From JAJXZJ01 sp050012855 (GTDB lineage Bacteria; Verrucomicrobiota; Verrucomicrobiia; Limisphaerales; J093), in the NCBI GenBank assembly GCA_050012855.1, contig JBEKGJ010000019.1, forward strand, positions 1-64,000: a DNA stretch of 64,000 nt. Direction: 5' to 3'. Shown here in pieces: positions 44,539-53,780 of the stretch. Every line of letters begins with the position of its first letter. Within the stretch, counting starts at the first letter, position 1. Under the pieces are notes generated by a model. The model searched no databases, was not told where the DNA came from, and worked only from the letters and a program-made list of their open reading frames with translations. Made by a program: the position numbers and the translations under genes.

Positions 44539-46796
44539 TGTTTCCTGTACGGCTGCATTTATTTGGCCTGACCATGAGCGCGCACCAGCTCCTGGAACTG
44601 TTGGCTTACGGTCTCGGGTTTCAGTTGTATCGGTTCCTGCGGCGGCGCTGGCCACGGGGCCCCGCCATGACCCTGGAACAGACAGCCTGGGTGGTGGTCG
44701 GAGCGATCTTAGGTGCGCTGATCGGGGCCAAGATGCTGGCCTGGGTCGAATCGTTGCCGGTCTATTGGGCGCACCTCAACGACTGGAGGATTCTCATCGG
44801 AGGCAAGACCATCGTTGGGGCGTTGTTGGGGGGCTGGGCGGGGGTAACCCTGGCCAAGAGCAAGCTGGGCATCGGTCATCCCAGTGGCGATGTCTATGTG
44901 TTTCCGGTCATTCTGGGCATGTGCATCGGGCGGATCGGATGTTTCCTGGCGGGCTTGGAGGATCACACCTATGGCATCGCCACCCGGCTGCCTTGGGGTG
45001 TTGATTTTGGAGACGGGATCAGCCGCCATCCTACGCAGTTGTATGAAATTGCCTTTCTGGTGCCGCTGGCAGGCTGGTTCATGTGGCGGATCAGGACTGG
45101 ACAGCAGCGGGGATGTATGTTCAGCCAGTTTCTGTTGGCGTACGTCGTTTTCCGCTTCTTCGTCGAGTTCATCAAACCCCGCTATGTCCTGCCGATGGCG
45201 CCGCTGAGCGCCATTCAACTAACCTGCCTTGCGGCAATGGTGTACGCGGTTATTCAGTGGAACGCCAACTGTTGCGGCAACGTGGAGTCAGCCGGGAACT
45301 GCGGGGAGGTTCAGGACCCGGCGAAGTTCACATGGCTGTCGGAGGACAAGACATCGCTTCGGACAGATCGTCCGTCCGGCGAAAGCGAGTGCTACGGTTC
45401 TCAGGACGGATCGCCGCGGGTGGTCGAAAAGACCATGAGTCTCTGCGCCCAATGCCTCCGGAGGATTGAAGCGCAGGTGGTGCTCGAGCACCGCAACGTG
45501 TATTTGCAGAAATCCTGCCCTGAACATGGCCCGCAGCGGGTCTTGATTGCAACCGACAATGCCTACTGGCAGCGCAGCCGCAACCTCTACCGTCAGGCTC
45601 CCACATCGCCCCGGCAGCGGAACACGGAGAGGCAGCACGGCTGCCCCTGGGATTGCGGTCTCTGTCCCGATCACGAGCAGCACACCTGCCTTGCCGTCGT
45701 GGAGATTACCGAGAGATGCGATCTGGGCTGCCCAATTTGCTATGCTGCGGCGGAAGCGGGTGGGGCACATCGGTCACTGGCGGAAATCGAGGACATGCTC
45801 GATCTCGTTGCGAACCGCGAAAGCAAGGTTGGCGTGCTGCAGATCAGCGGCGGTGAACCGGCACTGCACCCGGATTTGTTTACGATTCTCGACCGCGTGA
45901 AAGCCCGTTCGATTCGTCACCTCATGCTGAATACCAACGGCCGCCGCATCGCCCAAGACGAGGAATTCGTCCGCCGTCTCGCCGGTTACATGCCGGGATT
46001 CGAGATCTACCTGCAATTCGATTCGTTGGTTCCGGCGACACTGCAACAGTTGCGCGGCGCTGATTTGACCGGCCTACGGCGCCAAGCCCTCAGGATGTTG
46101 AACCGCTATGATCTCGCCACGACACTGGTCGTCATGCTCGAGAAAGGCCTGAATGACCGGGAAATCGGTGGGATTCTGGATTTCGCCGCCAGTCAGCCAT
46201 GCGTGCGCGGCGTCACCTTTCAGCCAATCCAGGCCGCCGGCCGTCTGGAAGGGTTTGACCCCGCCACGGACCGCCTGACGCTGACGGAAGTTCGCAGCGC
46301 GATCCTCCACCAGAGCCGCCTCTTCAGCTCGGCGGATCTGGTTCCCGTGCCTTGTCATCCGGACGCCCTGACGGCCGGCTACGCTATCCGTCGCGGTGGG
46401 AAACTCACCCCGCTGTCGCATTGGGTTGATCCCCAGTCCCTGCTGGTCAGCCTGGGCGGCAATACGATTGCTTACGAACAGGATCCGAACCTGCGCCAGC
46501 ACCTACAGTCATGCCTGCGAACCTCCCCGCAGGCGATGGCGCGGAAACTGAAGCTGCAATGTTGTCTGCCGCTCCTCCCCGCCGCGGGCTCGCCGATCCA
46601 GTACCGAGATGTGTTCCGTGTGGTCATCATGCAATTCATGGACGCCTGGAGCATGGACCTGCGTTCCTTAAAACGCTCGTGTGTACATATTGCCAGTCCC
46701 GCGGGGCGCCTGGCACCGTTTGAAACCTATAATCTGCTGCACCGTAAGAAGACCTGGAAACCAAAACAACCCACCACGGAGGATCAATATGTCTGA
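44535..46796 (+). CDS. Lgt-like diacylglyceryl transferase fused to Tes-type radical SAM enzyme
   Basis: This 753-residue protein joins two lipid-related domains. Residues 1-245 are an Lgt-like membrane domain with about seven helices, IGRIGCFLAG (131-140) and RHPTQLYE (164-171). The canonical Lgt HGGLIG loop is GGKTIVG here (no His), and GRIGNF is GRIGCF. Residues about 300-740 form a Tes/MJ0619-like radical SAM enzyme: zinc-ribbon CAQC (304-307) with CPEHG (328-332), an auxiliary C-x3-C-x2-C (370-377) and the SAM-cluster C-x3-C-x2-C (395-402) in ERCDLGCPICY, then SGGEP (438-442). Tes couples lipid chains in archaea; MJ0619 was also proposed to methylate a pterin. I infer a lipid or lipid-anchor modification. 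Substrate unknown. Confidence 0.82.
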   Translation: MMFPVRLHLFGLTMSAHQLLELLAYGLGFQLYRFLRRRWPRGPAMTLEQTAWVVVGAILGALIGAKMLAWVESLPVYWAHLNDWRILIGGKTIVGALLGGWAGVTLAKSKLGIGHPSGDVYVFPVILGMCIGRIGCFLAGLEDHTYGIATRLPWGVDFGDGISRHPTQLYEIAFLVPLAGWFMWRIRTGQQRGCMFSQFLLAYVVFRFFVEFIKPRYVLPMAPLSAIQLTCLAAMVYAVIQWNANCCGNVESAGNCGEVQDPAKFTWLSEDKTSLRTDRPSGESECYGSQDGSPRVVEKTMSLCAQCLRRIEAQVVLEHRNVYLQKSCPEHGPQRVLIATDNAYWQRSRNLYRQAPTSPRQRNTERQHGCPWDCGLCPDHEQHTCLAVVEITERCDLGCPICYAAAEAGGAHRSLAEIEDMLDLVANRESKVGVLQISGGEPALHPDLFTILDRVKARSIRHLMLNTNGRRIAQDEEFVRRLAGYMPGFEIYLQFDSLVPATLQQLRGADLTGLRRQALRMLNRYDLATTLVVMLEKGLNDREIGGILDFAASQPCVRGVTFQPIQAAGRLEGFDPATDRLTLTEVRSAILHQSRLFSSADLVPVPCHPDALTAGYAIRRGGKLTPLSHWVDPQSLLVSLGGNTIAYEQDPNLRQHLQSCLRTSPQAMARKLKLQCCLPLLPAAGSPIQYRDVFRVVIMQFMDAWSMDLRSLKRSCVHIASPAGRLAPFETYNLLHRKKTWKPKQPTTEDQYV

Positions 46797-47157
46797 TGAT
46801 AATACCAACGCTCGAAGGCCTGAAGAACCGCCGGAACCGCAAGACAACCCATCGCCTGCTGGGAATCAGATTCCCCCTCCTGAGGACAGGTCTTTCGCTC
46901 TACAGATGGTCTTAGGTGTCATTTCGTCGGGGTTGCTGGCCTCGGGAACGATCGGCTTGATAGTCGTCATAGTGCTTATGCAGCAACGCCTTCCCAATGG
47001 TGTGGGTTTCTTGGTATTGACGCTCATCCCGCTCTGCCTCGGGGTGCTGCTATTTGTCCAGCGACGCAAGTACGGACCGGGATTGGTGCCCGGACTACTC
47101 ACGGGTGTCGGATTAATGGTCCTGGCCGCGGGACTGTGCTTTGCCATGGCCAGATAA
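46789..47157 (+). CDS. Small three-helix membrane protein of the radical SAM operon
   Basis: ATG 46789 has GGAGG seven bases before it and overlaps the end of the radical SAM gene by eight bases. The 122-residue protein starts with a Pro/Glu/Asn-rich soluble stretch (1-35), then three hydrophobic helices (about 38-65, 73-88 and 97-120). No family is recognised. Tight coupling suggests it works with the upstream two proteins. Confidence 0.65.
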   Translation: MSDDNTNARRPEEPPEPQDNPSPAGNQIPPPEDRSFALQMVLGVISSGLLASGTIGLIVVIVLMQQRLPNGVGFLVLTLIPLCLGVLLFVQRRKYGPGLVPGLLTGVGLMVLAAGLCFAMAR

Positions 47158-47285
47158 CTCGGGCGTTGGGCTTGCCCGGCAGCGGTCCTGATTTGGGTGC
47201 GGCACCGGATTCAACTGTGCGCACGGCATTCGTGCAGCAACACGCAGCTAGCGATCGTCGAGCTGGAAATGCGGGAAGGGGTCGG

Positions 47286-47508
47286 GAAGGGGTCGGTCCG
47301 TAGTATCGTGCTTTTGAGGACTCAATTCTTGATCTTGGCATATTGCTATCGGCCGGGCTGCGTTCACGGACATGCCATGCCGGGGGCGGGCTTTTCTTCG
47401 CGAATCTCGCGCGAGCCGGCCAGATCAGCGGCGCCCCGACCACGGCACGCCACAGCCGGCAGGGTCACGCTCACCGACAGCGCGGCGAACAGCCCGGTTC
47501 GAAGGTGA
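47286..47508 (-). repeat. Dispersed repeat R3 with adjoining protein-tail relic
   Basis: 47286-47390 is the inverted match of R1 and R2. On the plus strand at 47455-47508 lies TLTDSAANSPVR, the same protein-tail relic that adjoins R1. The block lies between the radical SAM operon and the signalling operon; 47158-47602 holds no gene. Confidence 0.6.
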
Positions 47509-47602
47509 AGGGGTCTGAAGGGGTCGCCGATTGGCCGACCTCTTGAAATGACGCATTTGCGCCGGTCCCCACAGGTCTTCGCGGCCTTCCGTCCGCCCGG
47601 TG

Positions 47603-49198
47603 TCAGGAACGCGGTCCGATCAGAAGGAACGTCGTCAACTCCCCCTTGCCCTTGATGTCCACCAGACCGCGGCGGCGCAGGACAAACCGGTCGGCCAGTT
47701 TCGCGGCGGTCGCTTCCGTGATCTGGATCGTGCCCGGCTCACCGTGCGATTCCATGCGGCTGGCCGTGTTCACCGTGTCGCCCCAGAGGTCATAGGTGAA
47801 TTTGTGGCGGCCAATAACGCCGGCGACCACCGGGCCGGTGTTCATGCCGATGCGCATCTGCAGCGTGGTTTCGTGGGCCTGGTTGTAACGGGCCAGCTCA
47901 ACGAGCATGTCCAGCGCCATGCGGGCCGCCGCCTCGGCGTGATCCGGGCGGGGCGAGGGCAACCCCGCCACCGCCATGTAGGCGTCCCCGATGGTCTTGA
48001 TTTTCTCGAGGCCGTGCCGCGAGGCGAGTTCGTCGAAGGCGGTGAAAATCAGGTCCAGCGAGCGCACCATCAGTGGGGGCGAAAGTTGCTCCGCCAGCCG
48101 GGTAAAGCCCACCAGGTCGGCGAACAGGACGGTGACCTCCTCGAAGCTGTCCACGATCAAGGTTTCACCCCCCTTGAGCCGGTCGGCGATCGGACGGGGA
48201 AGGACGTTCAGCAGGAGGCGCTCCGACCGGGCGCGTTCGTCCTCGATCTGTTTCAGGTAAACGCGCTCGGCGTCGAGCAACCGCTTTCGTTCCAGGGCGG
48301 CGCCGACGCGGGCCCGCAGCAACACCGGATCGAAGGGCTTGGGCAGATAATCCTCCGCACCGGCTTCGAGGCACCGCGCGATGCCTTCCGCCTGGTCCAT
48401 GGCCGAGATCATGATGACCGGCAGCGCGGCAAGCACAGGATCGGACTTCATCCTGGTCAGCACTTCGTAGCCGTCGAGACCGGGCATGACCAGGTCCAGG
48501 AGGACGAGATCGAATGGTTGCGCCCGCAGCGCCTGCAGGGCCTCCACGCCGCCGCCGGCCACCGTCGGTGTGAAACCCTGTTGGCGCAGGCGCCGCGCAA
48601 GCAGTTCGCGATTGGCCTCGTCGTCGTCCACCACCAGCAGCCGGTTTGCCGCCCGGCTCGGGTCGGTCTGGGCGACCGGGGCGGGCGGCGCGAAGTCGGA
48701 ACCCGTGGTCAGCACCTCGGGCTTCTGCGGGCGGGCTTGCGGCGGGCTTGTCCCAGGGGTGACCAGGCGGGCTTCCATCGAGGCCAGCCAGAGGCGCGCG
48801 GCGCCGGTGATCTTCTGCAGATCGGCGAGGAGCTTCGGGAGACCGAGGTCCTCCGCCTGCTCCTGCAGCATCTCGCCGTAGCCGATGATGTGGTTCACCG
48901 GCGTACGCAGTTCGTGGCAGAGCTGGAACAAGTTGTGCCGGCGGCTCTCGAAAAGCTCGTCGTCGAAATACTCCGTCATCAGCGCCACCAATTTCCGGCC
49001 CCCGGCGTGGATCTTCCGCAAGTCTGGTTGAAACGATGCGGGCGTGTGCTCATCCTCCTGCAACAGCTCGCAATAGCCGAGGATGTGATTGATGGGCGTG
49101 CGGAGATCATGCCGGATTTGCGAAAGGTCCAGCTTCGGTGAACTGCCTTTGACGGAACCGGGCTCCGGCCCCTCCGATTTGGCGGGCGGACGACTCAC
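47603..49198 (-). CDS. Signalling protein: two DHp-like segments, receiver, class III nucleotide cyclase
   Basis: GTG 49198 overlaps the stop of the receiver gene (GTGA) and gives 531 residues. Two kinase-like dimerisation helices occur, RHDLRTPINHILGYCELLQE (His30) and CHELRTPVNHIIGYGEMLQE (His95), but no ATPase domain follows. A receiver domain (about 186-310; phospho-acceptor Asp235 in LLDLVMPGLDG) leads by a coiled coil to an adenylate/guanylate cyclase domain: VTVLFADLVGFTRLAEQL and KIKTIGDAYMAV hold the metal Asp residues, and NTASRMESHGEPG is family-typical. It is probably phosphorylated by the kinase encoded upstream and then makes cAMP or cGMP. Confidence 0.85.
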   Translation of the reverse strand: MSRPPAKSEGPEPGSVKGSSPKLDLSQIRHDLRTPINHILGYCELLQEDEHTPASFQPDLRKIHAGGRKLVALMTEYFDDELFESRRHNLFQLCHELRTPVNHIIGYGEMLQEQAEDLGLPKLLADLQKITGAARLWLASMEARLVTPGTSPPQARPQKPEVLTTGSDFAPPAPVAQTDPSRAANRLLVVDDDEANRELLARRLRQQGFTPTVAGGGVEALQALRAQPFDLVLLDLVMPGLDGYEVLTRMKSDPVLAALPVIMISAMDQAEGIARCLEAGAEDYLPKPFDPVLLRARVGAALERKRLLDAERVYLKQIEDERARSERLLLNVLPRPIADRLKGGETLIVDSFEEVTVLFADLVGFTRLAEQLSPPLMVRSLDLIFTAFDELASRHGLEKIKTIGDAYMAVAGLPSPRPDHAEAAARMALDMLVELARYNQAHETTLQMRIGMNTGPVVAGVIGRHKFTYDLWGDTVNTASRMESHGEPGTIQITEATAAKLADRFVLRRRGLVDIKGKGELTTFLLIGPRS

Positions 49199-49572
49199 GG
49201 TGCCGGAGGCGGCTGGAGGCAGGCCTGGATCTTCGCCAGAAGCCGTGGAAACTCCACTGGCTTGGTGTCGAAGTCGTCGCAGCCGGCTTCGCGGGCCTTC
49301 TGCTCGTCGCTGGCCATGGCGTGGGCGGTCAGCGCGATGATGGGAATGGCCTTGGTCGCCGCGTCGGCTTTGAGTTGACGCGTCGCCTCCCATCCGTCGA
49401 GCACCGGCAGGCTCATGTCCATCAGGATCAGGTCCGGCTTTTGCGCCCGGGCCAGGCCGAGGCCTTCCTGGCCATCCACGGCGCAGGTGACGATGTGGCC
49501 CTTGCGTTCCAGGCGGCGCGAGAGCATGTCGCGGTTCATTTCGTTGTCTTCGACCAGGAGGATTCTAGCCAT
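49195..49572 (-). CDS. Stand-alone response regulator (CheY-like receiver)
   Basis: ATG 49572 gives a 125-residue single receiver: ARILLVEDNEMNRDMLSRRL, the phospho-acceptor Asp in LILMDMSLPVLDGWEATRQL, the Thr/Ser in IIALTAHAM and the Lys in FDTKPVEF. No output domain is present. It overlaps the hybrid kinase gene by eight bases and the cyclase gene by four, so it is the middle gene of a tight three-gene operon and may shuttle phosphate between the two large proteins. Confidence 0.9.
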   Translation of the reverse strand: MARILLVEDNEMNRDMLSRRLERKGHIVTCAVDGQEGLGLARAQKPDLILMDMSLPVLDGWEATRQLKADAATKAIPIIALTAHAMASDEQKAREAGCDDFDTKPVEFPRLLAKIQACLQPPPAP

Positions 49573-52500
49573 GATTCGGTTGTTCCGGGTTGGTTCGAGG
49601 TCCCGGCACCACCGGCGGGGGCGCGGCCGTCGAGGCGCCCGCCACCAGCGCACGCACGGCCCCCAGCAGTTCGTCGAAACTCAGTGTGCCTTTTTGAACG
49701 ATGCGCGCCACGCCACCATTCAGCCGGCGCCGGTCCGCCTCCGTCAGATCCTTGCTGGTGATCACCACCACCGGGATGCGGCGCCACTCGGGTCGGCGGC
49801 GCAATTCGTCGAGAAACTCAAACCCATCCATCTCGGGCATCAACAGGTCGAGCAGGATGATCGCGACCGGCCGGGCGGCCAGGATGGCGAGCGCCGCGCG
49901 GCCGTTGTCGGCGAGCGCCACCGACCAGCCGTCGCGCTCGAGGTTCCGTTCAAGCAGTTCCCGCGTGGCCGCGTCGTCCTCGACCACGAGCACCTGACCG
50001 CGGGCGGCGGTGTGGCGGTATTTGCGCAGGACGGCCGCCAGCCGGTTCCAGTCAATGGGCTTCGTGAGATACTCGGCCGCGCCGAGGGCAAAGCCGAGAT
50101 TCCGGTCATCCACGATGGTCATCATGATCACCGGGATGGCGGCCAGTTGCGGGTCGGCCTTGAGCGCGGCGAGCACGGCCCAGCCGTCCATGCCCGGCAT
50201 CATGACGTCGAGCGCAATCACGGCCGGGTGGACGCGGCGGGCCAGTTCGAGGCCCTCCGGCCCGTTCGCCGCGCATTTCACGGCAAACCCCTCCTTGCTG
50301 AGCACGCGACCGGTCAGGTCCCGCGCGGCAGGGTCGTCGTCAATGACCAGGACGGTCGCGGCGTCCGGAGGGGGGCCGCCTTGTCGGTCCTCGGCGCGAA
50401 GATCCGCCTCCGCCGTCCCCGATTGGACCACGGCGGGCAGCGTGGCCGTGAAGGTGGAGCCTTTGCCCGGCTCGCTGGCGACCGTCAGGTCGCCGCCCAT
50501 CATCCGGCAGAACTTGCGGCTGATCGCCAGCCCCAGGCCAGTGCCGCCGAACTTGCGCGTCGTGGACGGGTCGGCTTGGGCAAAGGCTTCGAACAGCCGC
50601 GCGATCTGCTCCCGGGACATGCCAATGCCCGTATCGGTGACGTAAAACGTGATGCGTGATGCGTGACTCGGCTCCACGGGCAGCGAACCGGCTTCACGAT
50701 TCACGTCTTCACGTTTCACGCTCAGGCGAATCTGGCCCTTCTCAGTGAATTTCGCGGCATTGCTCAACAGGTTGAACAGCGTCTGGCGCACCTTGGTCAG
50801 ATCCGCCCGCATGGAACCGATGTCAGCCGGGCACTCGACGGCGAACTGGTTGCCGTTGCGGGCGACGAGCGGTTGAATGGTGGTGGCGACCTCGCGGAGC
50901 ATCGGCTCGACGGCGAACTCCTCGAGGTAGAGCGTTGTCTTGCCGGCCTCGATCTTGGAAAGATCGAGAATGTCGTTAATGAGGCTCAATTGATGCCTGG
51001 CCGCGGCGCCGATCTTCTCGAGATCGGGCACGTAGCCGGTGTGGCCGTCCTCCTGGGCCGATTCCTGGAGCATCTCCGAGTAGCCGATGATGGCGTTCAG
51101 GGGCGTGCGCAACTCGTGGCTCATGTTGGCGAGGAACTGGCTCTTGGCCTGATTGGCGGCGTCGGCCGTCTGGCGGGCCTGTTCGGCCTGCCACTGTGCC
51201 TGCGCGAGCTGTTCATGCTTCTGCCGGATGCCGTCGAGCGCCACGCGCAGCTCCCGGTAAACGCGGGCGTAATTACGGGCCAGGTGCACCGAGGTGCAGG
51301 CCACGAAGACCACGACGCCGGCATTCGGAATGGAGTTGAACAGCAGCGAAAAGTGCCGGGCGGGGAGCACTCCCAGGAACAGCAGGCCCACCGACACCAG
51401 CCGTGCCAGCCAGCAGAGGACCAGGGTCAGGTATCCCAACCCGATCAGCCACGCGCCGTCCTTGCCCCGGAAGATGCTCACCAGGACGACGCGGACGGTT
51501 TCGACAAACATCGCGAACGTGACCAGGCTGGCAGCGCCGGACAAGATGCCCAGATTGCCCGGCTGTCCGGCCACCTGAGCACCAAAAACCTGTACCACGG
51601 TACCCAGCGTGGTCGGTTGGGGCATTTCCCCGACGAAAAACACCAACGCCAGCGGCCAGAGCAGGACGAGACCCAGAAAGACCCAGAAGACCCGGAGCGC
51701 GCGCGGATAGAATAGCGCGTAGAGGAGGCGCAGGCCGAGCAGACCGGCGGCCATCGCGGTGGAGGTTGCGAGCAGGTAATTGGCCGAACCGGAGCCGTTC
51801 ACGTACGTTTGGGCGGCGGCGGCCAGCCCGAAGAGCGCGAAGTAGAGGTTGGTGGGTTGGCGGGGCAGCAACAGATAGAGCAGAAGATGGGTGCCGGTAA
51901 AGGCGAGCAGGAGACCGGCGAACAGATGGGCGATGGACAGCGAACGCTTCTCGTAGATCGCCACCAGTGGTTGCGGCACCGGCAACCCCTTGAGCGAAAG
52001 CAGGGCGATCGCCCGGACCACCGGATTCTCGCTGTCGGCGGCACGGCTCAACGACTCCACCACGGGGACGCTGCTGCGCCCGGAGGCCCCCAGCAACGTG
52101 GCCGCGCGGATGCGGATCTCCACGCTCTGCGACTCCATGGCGTTCACGAGAATCGGGTTGAGGGGCTCCAACTCGGGGCCTAACCGCATCAGGTCCAGGA
52201 AGCCGAGGTCCAACAGCGCATCGGGTGCCTGGCGCATCGCGTCGGCCAGGGCCGTCACAAAGGCATTGGTCGTTGCCCTCGCAGCGGTCGGGCTCCCCAA
52301 GTCCAGCCCCACCGACTGCCGCGTGCCAGGTTGCAGGACCAGGCGCTGCGGCGCACTTACGCCGGCCGGAATGATCGCCACCAACTCGGCCGTGTCGTTG
52401 GTCGGATAAACGATCAGGGTGAACCGGCCGCGTGGACCAGGTATCAAGGACTGAAGCAACTGCCCGCCCGAACGCAATTGAACCACGCTGGGCGGCAGCT

Positions 52501-53374
52501 CCCCGGCAGCGCGCGCCACGATTTGTCCGTCGATAATCATCGGCACCGGGAAGGTCTCCGGCGCCGGCAGTTCGACCGCAGTGGTGGTGGCTTGCCCGAC
52601 CAGTTTGCCGTGGCGGGCGTGCGGGGTGGCGTCATTCGCTGTGCCATCATCGAAGTTCCACAAGCCCTCCAGCCCCGGCTCTTTTCCGGTGAGACGCAGG
52701 AACATTCCCGCACGAATCTGCTCCGTCGTGCGCGCGTGGTTCCAGACCCGCACCTCGTCCATCTGGCCGCGCAGGCCGGTGACGGTCGGGTCGTTGGAGG
52801 TCCACACATTCCAGCCCAGCAGGTTCCTGCCCCCCGACCCGAGCGCGGCGAAACTATCGGCAAACGCATTCGTCGCGATCCGGAGCCCGTCCAGGTAGAG
52901 GTGCATCCCCTGAGGTCCGGAGACGGCGGCGACGTGGTGCCAGCGGCCCGGCTGGAGCACATTGTGCCCCGCCACGCGCTCCGCGTTGCTGGCGGGCGAC
53001 CCGTCCGGCCGGCGGGGCCAGATTTCGAATTCGAGACCGGCCGTCCGTGCGTCCTGCGACACGGCCATGGTTCGGTAGGGCTGGCCGAAATCGAAGAACC
53101 GTGCCCAGTTGCCGAGGGCGTCCCATTTCACCCAGCCTTCAACCGTCGCCTCGGCCAGTGCGTTGAAGATGTCGGGCGGAAGTTCGACATAGCTGTTCGT
53201 GCCGTGAAGGTCGAGGACACGGTTGGGAACCTTCGGATCCTGGGCGAACGCCGCGTGGAGTGGCAGCAGGAGGAGCACGAGGACGAACCGGGCAAGAACG
53301 TCGCAGGCGGAGGCTCGGAGCGAACGAGCCAACGGCGCGCTGGTCTTGGGCATGGAACTGCGGTCGTTTTTCAT
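49565..53374 (-). CDS. Hybrid histidine kinase with LamG sensor and two receivers
   Basis: The 1269-residue protein has a signal sequence (residues about 28-45), an extracytoplasmic LamG/concanavalin-like domain (about 49-240: VPNRVLDLHGTNSYVELPPD, GRWHHVAAVSG, GQMDEVRVWN), a helical linker, a 7-helix membrane region (about 475-695), HisKA (His near 751 in NMSHELRTPLN), HATPase (NLLSNAAKF, GTGLGLAIS near 946) and two receivers (LVIDDDPAARD near 1008, LVVEDDAATRE near 1130). A LamG head on a 7TMR-type kinase suggests sensing of a glycan or other extracellular polymer. It is the first gene of the signalling operon. Confidence 0.9.
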   Translation of the reverse strand: MKNDRSSMPKTSAPLARSLRASACDVLARFVLVLLLLPLHAAFAQDPKVPNRVLDLHGTNSYVELPPDIFNALAEATVEGWVKWDALGNWARFFDFGQPYRTMAVSQDARTAGLEFEIWPRRPDGSPASNAERVAGHNVLQPGRWHHVAAVSGPQGMHLYLDGLRIATNAFADSFAALGSGGRNLLGWNVWTSNDPTVTGLRGQMDEVRVWNHARTTEQIRAGMFLRLTGKEPGLEGLWNFDDGTANDATPHARHGKLVGQATTTAVELPAPETFPVPMIIDGQIVARAAGELPPSVVQLRSGGQLLQSLIPGPRGRFTLIVYPTNDTAELVAIIPAGVSAPQRLVLQPGTRQSVGLDLGSPTAARATTNAFVTALADAMRQAPDALLDLGFLDLMRLGPELEPLNPILVNAMESQSVEIRIRAATLLGASGRSSVPVVESLSRAADSENPVVRAIALLSLKGLPVPQPLVAIYEKRSLSIAHLFAGLLLAFTGTHLLLYLLLPRQPTNLYFALFGLAAAAQTYVNGSGSANYLLATSTAMAAGLLGLRLLYALFYPRALRVFWVFLGLVLLWPLALVFFVGEMPQPTTLGTVVQVFGAQVAGQPGNLGILSGAASLVTFAMFVETVRVVLVSIFRGKDGAWLIGLGYLTLVLCWLARLVSVGLLFLGVLPARHFSLLFNSIPNAGVVVFVACTSVHLARNYARVYRELRVALDGIRQKHEQLAQAQWQAEQARQTADAANQAKSQFLANMSHELRTPLNAIIGYSEMLQESAQEDGHTGYVPDLEKIGAAARHQLSLINDILDLSKIEAGKTTLYLEEFAVEPMLREVATTIQPLVARNGNQFAVECPADIGSMRADLTKVRQTLFNLLSNAAKFTEKGQIRLSVKREDVNREAGSLPVEPSHASRITFYVTDTGIGMSREQIARLFEAFAQADPSTTRKFGGTGLGLAISRKFCRMMGGDLTVASEPGKGSTFTATLPAVVQSGTAEADLRAEDRQGGPPPDAATVLVIDDDPAARDLTGRVLSKEGFAVKCAANGPEGLELARRVHPAVIALDVMMPGMDGWAVLAALKADPQLAAIPVIMMTIVDDRNLGFALGAAEYLTKPIDWNRLAAVLRKYRHTAARGQVLVVEDDAATRELLERNLERDGWSVALADNGRAALAILAARPVAIILLDLLMPEMDGFEFLDELRRRPEWRRIPVVVITSKDLTEADRRRLNGGVARIVQKGTLSFDELLGAVRALVAGASTAAPPPVVPGPRTNPEQPNHG

Positions 53375-53469
53375 GGAACCACGGTCTTCGCCACGAGTGG
53401 AGGCAAGCGTACCGCAACCGTCGAACCTTGACCAGCCTCACTTTGCACCGTTTTAGCGCGGTCGTTTTG

Positions 53470-53650
53470 TTTGCCACCCCAGTCATTTCGCGGGGGAATC
53501 ATCCACGGCCTGAGTTTGGCCGTCGTCAAAACGGTCGTACGCGGGCCTGAATGAACTTGCCGTTGATGTTTGCCCGGCCATAGTAATCTCCGTTGCTGAC
53601 GTAGTGCAGCCGATGCGGCACTTCTCGGAAACGAGCGCCACTTGACGTCT
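53470..53650 (-). pseudogene. N-terminal relic of a tyrosine integrase beside tRNA-Leu
   Basis: The minus-strand frame FREVPHRLHYVSNGDYYGRA and NINGKFIQA resembles the N-terminal SAM-like region of phage-type integrases; after a frame shift near 53540 the next stretch RTTVLTTAKLRPW fits the following conserved segment. Only about 55 codons remain. The position directly next to a tRNA gene, the usual attachment site, supports the reading. Confidence 0.45.
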
Positions 53651-53780
53651 TGGGACGGATGTTCACCTCGCTTCGAGGCGGGTGGTGGAGTGTTCGTTTT
53701 GGTCCCACGAGCCACCAATGCGGGACCCAAAGCACATCGGGAGCGAGCATGGTGGGTTGTAAGCAGTGGTAATCAGCAAT

